DNA from: Devosia naphthalenivorans
GTDB taxonomy: Bacteria; Pseudomonadota; Alphaproteobacteria; Rhizobiales; Devosiaceae
Reading direction: 5' to 3'
Assembly: GCF_003056355.1 (NCBI RefSeq)
Contig: NZ_PYVW01000009.1
Span: 1 to 64,000, forward strand
DNA length: 64,000 nt
In this document: positions 37,116 to 43,774 of the stretch, piece by piece
Layout of the letters: each line of letters starts with the position of its first letter
Numbering within the stretch: the stretch's first letter is position 1
Notes under the pieces: generated by a model
The model's database searches: none
What the model saw: the letters and a program-made list of their open reading frames with translations, nothing else
What the model was told of the DNA's origin: nothing
Position numbers and translations under genes: made by a program

Positions 37116-37137
37116 TGCGCCCTCCGTAGAGGGCGCA
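37116..37137. terminator. Bidirectional hairpin between the M23 peptidase gene and prfB
   Basis: TGCGCCCTC at 37116-37124 and GAGGGCGCA at 37129-37137 form a 9-bp GC-rich stem with a 4-base loop, in the 30-bp gap between two convergent genes. Confidence 0.65.
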
Positions 37138-37142
37138 AACTA

Positions 37143-38268
37143 CTAGCCTTCGGCCGCGACATCGGTTGCAACGCCCACGCGCTGCGCCAGGGCCGCTTCC
37201 ATGAACTCGTCCAGATCGCCGTCCAGGATTACCGAAGGCTGGCCGCTTTCGACGCTGGTGCGCAGATCCTTGACCATCTGGTAGGGCTGCAAGACGTAGG
37301 AGCGGATCTGGTGCCCCCAGCCGATATCGGTCTTGCTGGCAGCCTGCGCATTGGCGGCTTCTTCCCGCTTCTGCAGTTCCGCCTCGTAAAGCCGTGACTT
37401 CAGCATCGCCATCGCCGTCGCACGGTTCTTGTGCTGGCTGCGCTCCTGCTGGCAGGCCACGATGATGCCGGATGGCACGTGGGTGATGCGAATAGCCGAA
37501 TCGGTGGTGTTGACGTGCTGCCCACCGGCGCCGGATGCGCGGTAAGTGTCGACCTTGAGGTCGGCTTCCCGGATCTCGATGTCGATACTGTCATCGACCA
37601 CCGGATAGACCCAGCAGCTGGAAAAGCTGGTGTGGCGGCGGGCGGCGGAGTCGTAGGGGCTGATGCGCACGAGGCGATGCACGCCGCTCTCGGTCTTGAG
37701 CCAGCCATAGGCATTATGGCCCGACACCTTGATGGTCGCGGACTTGATGCCGGCTTCTTCACCGTCGTGCATTTCAAGCACTTCGACCTTCATTTTGCGC
37801 CGTTCAGCCCATCGGGTGTACATGCGCAGGAGCATGTTCGCCCAATCCTGGCTTTCGGTGCCACCGGCACCGGAGTGGATTTCGACGTAGGCGTCGTTGC
37901 TATCGACTTCGCCGGACAGCAGCGTTTCGATCTGGCGTCGGCGGGCGTCCTGCTTGAGTGCAATCAGGCTGGCCTCGGCGTCCTTGACGACCTCGGCATC
38001 CCCTTCCGCTTCGCCCATCTCGATGAGTTCGACGTTGTCGCGAATGCCGGCTTCGAGCTCACGCATTGCCTTGACGGCAGCGTCGAGCTCATCGCGCTCG
38101 CGCATGACGACGCGAGCTTTTTCGGGGTCATTCCAGAATTCGGGAGATTCGGTTTGCGCCGTCAGCGCGTCGAGGCGAACTTCTGCAGTATCCCAGTCAA
38201 AGATGCCTCCTCAGCAGGGTCAGAACCTGCTCGATTTCGGCGACGGTCTTTTCGATTTCCGCACGCAT
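37143..38268 (-). CDS. prfB: Peptide chain release factor 2, expressed by programmed +1 frameshift
   Basis: RF2 reads UAA and UGA stops and releases the finished protein. The gene starts at an ATG at 38268; 23 codons ([19 protein letters not shown]..) run to an in-frame TGA at 38197-38199. The remaining 351 residues are in the +1 frame from 38198. The joined product of 374 residues is full length. It has the peptidyl-hydrolysis motif GAGGQHVN and the stop-recognition tripeptide as SPY (E. coli has SPF). Frameshifting at CTT-TGA-C lets RF2 control its own synthesis: scarce RF2 means slow termination and more shifting. A single-frame caller would start the gene at 38105 and lose the N terminus. 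Confidence 0.95.
38196..38211 (-). promoter_or_regulatory. prfB +1 programmed frameshift site
   Basis: On the minus strand the sequence reads AGGAGG-CAT-CTT-TGA-C. The Shine-Dalgarno-like AGGAGG (38206-38211) lies three bases before the CTT slippery codon, exactly as in E. coli prfB (AGGGGG-TAT-CTT-TGA-C). Confidence 0.95.
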
Positions 38269-38283
38269 GTTGAGTTCCTTTTA

Positions 38284-38315
38284 TTCCGGCCCCCATGTAG
38301 CGGAGGGGGCCGGAA
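38284..38315 (-). terminator. Strong hairpin between the secreted-protein gene and prfB
   Basis: TTCCGGCCCCC at 38284-38294 and GGGGGCCGGAA at 38305-38315 make an 11-bp stem. On the minus strand it follows the stop of the gene ending at 38336 and precedes prfB by 15 bases. It may end the upstream transcript or form part of the prfB leader. Confidence 0.6.
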
Positions 38316-38335
38316 GGATCAACCGTCCGAGCCGA

Positions 38336-38653
38336 TTACTGCAACTTGCGCAGGGTTACCGGATCATAGAATTCCATGATGTTCCGGCCATCGGGCGTTT
38401 TGACGAATGCGCGCATGCAGCCGTTCCAGCGCTCGACCGATTGGGCTTCGACCCCGATTTCGCGTAGGCGCCGCGTGTCCATCCGGTCCTGCAGTTCGGT
38501 GTCGATCTGCAGCCTGCTCCGGCCACCACCATCGTCCACGAAAGTCTTGGGTGCGGTGGGGCCTTCATTGGCGCAGAAAATTGCCCAGGCCGGCGTGGGC
38601 AGCGCCACCAGGGCGGTCAGGATACCCGCAAGGGCAAGTTTGGCTGGCTTCAT
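38336..38653 (-). CDS. Small secreted protein of unknown function
   Basis: The 105-residue product starts at an ATG at 38653 after GGGGTG. It has a clear signal peptide (MKPAKLALAGILTALVALP, probable cleavage after AWA). The mature 80 residues contain two cysteines, one near the new N terminus and one in RWNGCMRAF, that could pair. The C-terminal NIMEFYDPVTLRKL looks like a final beta strand. No family was recognised. It sits between the deformylase-like gene and prfB. Confidence 0.72.
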   Translation of the reverse strand: MKPAKLALAGILTALVALPTPAWAIFCANEGPTAPKTFVDDGGGRSRLQIDTELQDRMDTRRLREIGVEAQSVERWNGCMRAFVKTPDGRNIMEFYDPVTLRKLQ

Positions 38654-38723
38654 GGTCGTCACCCCAATTGGTGGTTTGTTATCGGTAAACGCTGCCGCGC
38701 ATCGAGGCGCGACGGCCTGTTGT

Positions 38724-39221
38724 TCATCGGGCACGTAACTTGGCAAACTTGCGTATTGCAATGTCGCGTTTCAACCTCGACAGCCGCTCCAGGAAAAAGA
38801 TTCCGTTCATCTGATCGATCTCGTGCTGAATGACGCGCGCCACGAAGTTCTCGAAGCGCGCAGTCTGGCGGGTGCCGCTGGCATCGTCATAGCTCATTCC
38901 GACCCAGACAGCGCGTTCGATTTCCACTTCGGTGCCCGGCATGGAAACCGACCCTTCCGGCCCCGCTGCACCTTCCCCCGCACGCTCGACGATTTCGGGA
39001 TTGAAGAACAATCGATGATCCCTGCTCGCGCCATCTGCGGCGACGCTGACCACTATGACGGGTTCATTGTGGCCTAAATGCGCGGTCGCCAGACCGAAAG
39101 CCTGCGCTTCCCGGGCCGCGGCCAGCAATTGTTCTCCGGCGGCCAGCATAGGTGCATCAACCGGGCGCGGCTGCGCCTTCAGCCGCAAACGTGCATCGGG
39201 GTACGCGATAAACTCCACCAC
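38724..39221 (-). CDS. Peptide deformylase-like protein with all three catalytic motifs altered
   Basis: The 165-residue protein is alignable to peptide deformylase from end to end, including the C-terminal RLSRLKRDIAIRKFAKL. Every catalytic motif departs from consensus. Motif 1 (GxGxAAxQ) reads AFGLATAH with His48 for Gln. Motif 2 (EGCLS) reads EGSVS with Ser91 for the metal-binding Cys. Motif 3 (HExDH) reads HEIDQ with Gln137 for the second His. I checked the relevant codons: TCG at the Cys position and CAG at the His position. It cannot bind the metal in the usual way. It starts at a GTG directly after the PBP1A stop, so it is co-translated. Confidence 0.88.
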   Translation of the reverse strand: MVEFIAYPDARLRLKAQPRPVDAPMLAAGEQLLAAAREAQAFGLATAHLGHNEPVIVVSVAADGASRDHRLFFNPEIVERAGEGAAGPEGSVSMPGTEVEIERAVWVGMSYDDASGTRQTARFENFVARVIQHEIDQMNGIFFLERLSRLKRDIAIRKFAKLRAR

Positions 39222-41729
39222 CTAGAACAAGCTGCCGCGGTCGTTTTCGTAATAGGTTCCGTTGATGCGGGCCGTCGGGTCGACATAGCCCGTATCCGGC
39301 GCTGGCTGCGGCGCGGTTTCGAAGGCGCTGCCATATTGCTGCTGCATCTGCTGCTGGCGCTGGATTTCATTGAAGGTGTTGTTGTCCAGCCCGATGACCG
39401 AGGTCATCAAATTGGGTCCGGTTCCAGGCTTGAACGCCTCCTCGATCGCCGCCTCGCCATCAAAAGCCTCCACGCCGGAATTGGGGTTGATCCAGGCCGT
39501 CGTCATCCCCGAGGGCTTGGGGAATGGCGTTGCAGGCTTTCCCGCCAGCGCCTTCTGCATGAAATCGGTAAAGATCGGTACGGCGAAAGACCCGCCCGTA
39601 ACGGCGCTACCCATGGAGCGCGGCTGGTCGTACCCGACATAAACCCCCACGGCCAGTTCGGGCGTGAAACCCACGAACCAGGCGTCCTTGTAGTCATTGG
39701 TGGTGCCGGTCTTGCCGGCCACCGGGCGGTTAAGGACCTTTGCCGCCGTCCCCGTGCCCCGCAGGACCACACCTTCCATCATCGAAGTGATCTGATAGGC
39801 CGTCATCGGATCGAGTACCTGTTCGCGGTTATCGATGATGGTCGGTTCACCCTGCCCTTCCCACGCCGTGGCTTCGCATCCCCGGCACAGCCGTTGGTCA
39901 TGCTTGTAGACGGTCACCCCATAGCGGTCCTGCACCCGGTCGATCAGCGTCGGGACGATCTTGCGGCCGCCATTGGCAATGGTCGCATAGGCCGCAGTCA
40001 TCCGCATATCGGTCGTTTCGCCGGCACCCAGGGCCATGGCCAGCACGGGCTGCATCGAATCATAGACGCCGAAAAGCCGTGCGTACTCGGCGACCAGCGG
40101 CATGCCTATGTCCTTGGCCAGGCGCACCGTCATCACGTTCCGGCTGCGCTCGATGCCGCGCCGCAGGGTTTGTGGACCATAGAACTGCTGAGCATAATTC
40201 TCGGGCCGCCAGATCGAGCCATCGCTGTTGCGGATCTCGACAGGCGCATCCAGCACCACCGATGCCGGCGTGTAGCCATTGTCGAGCGCGGCGGCGTAAA
40301 CGATCGGCTTGAACGAGGAGCCCGGCTGGCGCAGGGCCTGGGTCGCGCGATTGAATTCGCTCATCGCGTAGGAGAAGCCCCCCACCATGGCCAATACCCG
40401 CCCCGTGCGCGGGTCCATGGCGACCAGGGCGCCTTCGATTTCGGGAACCTGTTCCAGGGTGTAGATGCCGGTCTTGCCGACAACCGGCGAGACATAGACC
40501 ACATCTCCAACTTTAAGGATGTCGCTCAAGCTCCTGGAGACCCACTTGATTTCAGGTCCCGATAAAGTCCCCTCAACACGATCGGATGCGACCCCGCCAT
40601 CAGCGACGCCATCTGGACGCAACCCGATGCGCGCCTCATTGCCGGCGATTTCCAGCACGACAGCGAGTTGCCATTCCGGCACGTCGCTCAGGGGAACGAC
40701 CTTGGCGACGTCGAGACCCCAATCCTCGCCGATTTCAATGCTGGCCACAGGTTCGCGGAAGCCCTTGGTATGATCATAGGCGATCAGCCCATCCATCAGC
40801 GCCTTGCGGGCATGTTCCTGCAATTTGGGGTCAAGCGTCGTGCGCACCGACAGGCCGCCGCCATAAAGCTGGTCCTCGCCGTAGAGCTTGGCCAGTTCGC
40901 GGCGCACTTCCTCGGTGAAATATTCGGCCGAATAGAGCTGGCTGCCGCCGGCGCGCGGCAGAACATTGAGCGGCTCTTCCTTGGCGAGTTCGCCCTCTTC
41001 GAGCGTCACATGGCCATTCTCGACCATCCGGTCGATGACCCAGTTCCGGCGCTCGATTGCCGCCTCCGGTCGGCGAAACGGATGGTAATTATTGGGGCCC
41101 TTTGGCAGCGCCGCTATATAGGCCGCCTCGGCAAGATCGAGTTGATAAAGCGCCTTGTCGAAATAGTTCAATGCCGCCGCCGCCACCCCATAGGAGTTCA
41201 GGCCCAGAAAAATCTCGTTGAGATAAAGCTCCAGGATCCGGTCCTTGGAGAAGGTCGATTCGATTCTGATCGCCAGCAAGGCTTCCTGGATCTTGCGGTC
41301 CCAGGTCTGCTCGGAGGTCAGTAGGAAGTTCTTGGCGACCTGCTGGGTAATGGAGGAACCGCCACCCTGGATGGCCGAATTGCCGTCCATTCGCGCCAGC
41401 GCATTGTCGCGCAGGGCGCGGAACACGCCGTCGATGGCAATACCGCCGTGCTTGTAGAAATCCTTGTCCTCCGCCGACAGAAAGGCCTGCACCAGCAGCG
41501 GCGGTACGGTTTCTATGGGCTGGAACAGGCGCCGCTCGCGCGCAAACTCTGCCAGCAGGGTTCCATCGGCTGCATGCACGCGCGTGGTCACCGGGGGCTG
41601 ATAATCCTTGAGAACGGTGTAGTCAGGCAGGGCGGACGCGACGGTTGTCAGGTAAATGGCGGCGGCGCCTACGGCACCAAGGGCCAGGAACATGCCAAAG
41701 CCAAACAGCCAGCCCACTAAGCGCAGCAT
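39222..41729 (-). CDS. mrcA: Penicillin-binding protein 1A (bifunctional class A)
   Basis: Polymerises and cross-links peptidoglycan at the outer face of the inner membrane. The 835-residue protein has an N-terminal transmembrane helix at about 4-30 and the GT51 glycosyltransferase (EDKDFYKHGGIAIDG, GGSSITQQVAKN). An OB-like insertion lies around 330-420. The transpeptidase has serine in RQPGSSFKPIVY, SRNVMTVRLA and KTGTT. The C-terminal tail is Gln-rich (IQRQQQMQQQYG). amiC lies upstream on the same strand and the deformylase-like gene directly downstream. Confidence 0.95.
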   Translation of the reverse strand: MLRLVGWLFGFGMFLALGAVGAAAIYLTTVASALPDYTVLKDYQPPVTTRVHAADGTLLAEFARERRLFQPIETVPPLLVQAFLSAEDKDFYKHGGIAIDGVFRALRDNALARMDGNSAIQGGGSSITQQVAKNFLLTSEQTWDRKIQEALLAIRIESTFSKDRILELYLNEIFLGLNSYGVAAAALNYFDKALYQLDLAEAAYIAALPKGPNNYHPFRRPEAAIERRNWVIDRMVENGHVTLEEGELAKEEPLNVLPRAGGSQLYSAEYFTEEVRRELAKLYGEDQLYGGGLSVRTTLDPKLQEHARKALMDGLIAYDHTKGFREPVASIEIGEDWGLDVAKVVPLSDVPEWQLAVVLEIAGNEARIGLRPDGVADGGVASDRVEGTLSGPEIKWVSRSLSDILKVGDVVYVSPVVGKTGIYTLEQVPEIEGALVAMDPRTGRVLAMVGGFSYAMSEFNRATQALRQPGSSFKPIVYAAALDNGYTPASVVLDAPVEIRNSDGSIWRPENYAQQFYGPQTLRRGIERSRNVMTVRLAKDIGMPLVAEYARLFGVYDSMQPVLAMALGAGETTDMRMTAAYATIANGGRKIVPTLIDRVQDRYGVTVYKHDQRLCRGCEATAWEGQGEPTIIDNREQVLDPMTAYQITSMMEGVVLRGTGTAAKVLNRPVAGKTGTTNDYKDAWFVGFTPELAVGVYVGYDQPRSMGSAVTGGSFAVPIFTDFMQKALAGKPATPFPKPSGMTTAWINPNSGVEAFDGEAAIEEAFKPGTGPNLMTSVIGLDNNTFNEIQRQQQMQQQYGSAFETAPQPAPDTGYVDPTARINGTYYENDRGSLF

Positions 41730-41861
41730 ATACTCGGTTTCTCCGTGTCATCCATTCGCGAGGTCGAGGCGCCTGGCATGTTATCCCGGAGCAGAGCGAC
41801 GCGTCCGACTTATCCGGAATCATACCAGAGGCGAGAACTAATGTAGATCACAAGACCGCAA

Positions 41862-41887
41862 CAGCGACCCGGCGCAGTCGGTCGCTG
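41862..41887 (-). terminator. Hairpin between amiC and mrcA
   Basis: CAGCGACC at 41862-41869 and GGTCGCTG at 41880-41887 pair over 8 bp, 24 bases after the amiC stop. There is no clear U tract. Confidence 0.4.
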
Positions 41888-41910
41888 CGCCAAGTGATCG
41901 ATTTGTCACA

Positions 41911-43164
41911 TCATTCCGGCATTTCCAGGCTGTCGAAATAGGTCGAGATGCCACGCGCCAGCGCTTCGGCGGTGCGGTCCTGCCAGTCGCCCTGCATCAA
42001 ATTGGCCATGTCATCGGCGTTGGACAAAAAGCCAAGCTCCACCAGCACCGAAGGAACGTCGGGCGCCTGCAGCACGAAGAAATCCGCCTGTCGAACAGGA
42101 AACCGTCGCAGTTCCACGCTGGGCTCGAGCTGGTGCACGATGGATTGCGCCAGGGAGAACGAATGATGACGCATCTCGCGCCGCATCAGATCGAGCAGGA
42201 TGTCGACCACTTGCGGCGCCATCTGGGGCATGGAAAAGCCGGCAATCACATCGGTCTTGTTTTCGTTGTCGGCCAGCACCTTATCGAGAACGTCCGTGGC
42301 GTTCTCGTCGCGGGTATAGACGCTTGCACCGCGAATTTGGGGTTGCTGGAAGCTGTCGGCATGTATGGAGATAAAGATGTCGGCCTTGTTGGCGCGGGCG
42401 AGTGCAACGCGCTCTTCGAGACGAAGGAATGTGTCATCGTCCCGGGTCAGGGCCACATCGAATCTGCCGGAGTCGACCAGCAATTCCTGAAGGCGCAGGG
42501 TGAAGGCCAGAACGATGTCCTTCTCCTTGATGCCTTTCGCGGTTTCGGCGCCGCTGTCGATGCCCCCGTGGCCGGGGTCGAGGACCACGAGAGGCTTGGT
42601 GGCAAGGGGGAGTTCCGAGCCGCCCGCGGGGGTGGAACTTGCCGTGACTGCCGGAGCGACGGCGGTAGATACCTCCAGAGCCTTGGCGACATTAGTCGCA
42701 AATTCCTCTGCGGTGGCAGGAATGATATCCACCACGAGGCGCGCCGGCTGATCCTCGAAGGCGGCAAGGACATAGGCCTGCTGTACCTGTGCGGGCGCCG
42801 ATAGCGTAAGCGTGGTGCGGACACGATCCGGCCCGGCTTGCTCCACCAGATACTCGGAAATCATCCCCTCCTCGCCGCCCGGTTTGCCGGACGGTTCGGG
42901 CACGGACATGGTTGCGGCCCGCACATCGACGGCTAGCCGGTCAGGTCCGCTCATGGAGACGAATGAAAACTCGGTGCGCGCCGCAAGGTCCACCACAAGT
43001 CGCGCCCGTTCGGGCGTAACCGTCACGCGAACGTCCATGACATTGGGCAATGCGAGTTGCGCTGCCGCCTGAGCCGCATCCTGCGCCCCAGCAGGGCCAG
43101 CAGGTGCCACAAGGAAGGTGACGGCAACAATCGAGGTTATGAGCCTGTGGAAGTGACGCAACAA
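41911..43164 (-). CDS. amiC: N-acetylmuramoyl-L-alanine amidase, AmiC type
   Basis: A periplasmic zinc amidase that splits daughter-cell peptidoglycan. After a signal peptide ending in PAGA-Q comes an AMIN domain at about 45-150 and an Amidase_3 domain from about 185: VVLDPGHGGIDSG (zinc His and Glu region), ISIHADSF and VELGFLSNADD. The reading frame is open far upstream. I placed the start at a TTG at 43164 just before the signal peptide, with AGGGG upstream, but the exact start is uncertain. Such amidases are activated by degenerate LytM proteins; one is at 60.2 kb. Confidence 0.88.
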   Translation of the reverse strand: MLRHFHRLITSIVAVTFLVAPAGPAGAQDAAQAAAQLALPNVMDVRVTVTPERARLVVDLAARTEFSFVSMSGPDRLAVDVRAATMSVPEPSGKPGGEEGMISEYLVEQAGPDRVRTTLTLSAPAQVQQAYVLAAFEDQPARLVVDIIPATAEEFATNVAKALEVSTAVAPAVTASSTPAGGSELPLATKPLVVLDPGHGGIDSGAETAKGIKEKDIVLAFTLRLQELLVDSGRFDVALTRDDDTFLRLEERVALARANKADIFISIHADSFQQPQIRGASVYTRDENATDVLDKVLADNENKTDVIAGFSMPQMAPQVVDILLDLMRREMRHHSFSLAQSIVHQLEPSVELRRFPVRQADFFVLQAPDVPSVLVELGFLSNADDMANLMQGDWQDRTAEALARGISTYFDSLEMPE

Positions 43165-43774
43165 ATCTGGATCGCCCCTGCGAAAATATAGCCTGCATCT
43201 GCTCCCGAGATCGGGCGATTCTGCGGCCGGAGGGTTCTTATGCGACGATTTGGGGGCACGGCCAATATTGGCTGGGGCAAAAGCCTGTGAACCGCGGATT
43301 TTGACTTTCTTGTTGCCATTCGGTCGCAATAACCCTACACGCTAGAAGGGAGGCGCTCGCTTTCTGAAGGACCCGTTCCCCAAGCCACAAGGCTTGCGAC
43401 AGTGGTGTCAGAAAGTGGCGGGCAGCGCGGTTTAGAAGAACCATCGCGGCTCGATCCAGAAGCGGCAAATCCGGCGCCTCAATCGGAATTTCGGCCCCAT
43501 CTGGGCCGGACGGTTGTCTGCCAATCCCCGGATACAGACAGCCTAATAGGAAGAGGTCATATGGCCCGCAGGCGGACAGAACGCGACGCGATCGAACAAG
43601 ACGATTGCCGTTTTGCCATGCTGCATCTTCCGGCCATGACCACACATATCGGCGCGCTAAAGGCAGAGCTTGTGCGCGCAATCACCTTCAAACCATTCGC
43701 CTCGCACTGCGCCACCAGGAGGGTTCCGGCTTGCCGGCGCCCCCTTGTCGGCGCGCGAGCGCGCGGAGTTCATT
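43165..43774 (+). other. Structured 5' region of RNase E gene
   Basis: About 600 bases without a convincing gene before rne. Hairpins on the plus strand include CAAGCC-ACAA-GGCTTG at 43381-43396, CGGCCC-CATCT-GGGCCG near 43492-43508, TGTCTG..CAGACA shortly after, and GCGCGC-GA-GCGCGC at 43751-43764, which ends right before the rne ribosome site. An upstream frame starting with ATG at 43561 has a strong AGGAAGAGG site and runs out of frame into rne to about 43845. A structured leader fits rne autoregulation as known in E. coli. Confidence 0.5.

Noticed and set aside
39078-40565. Plus-strand open frame of 495 codons
   Set aside because: Antisense to PBP1A, which has all GT51 and transpeptidase motifs.
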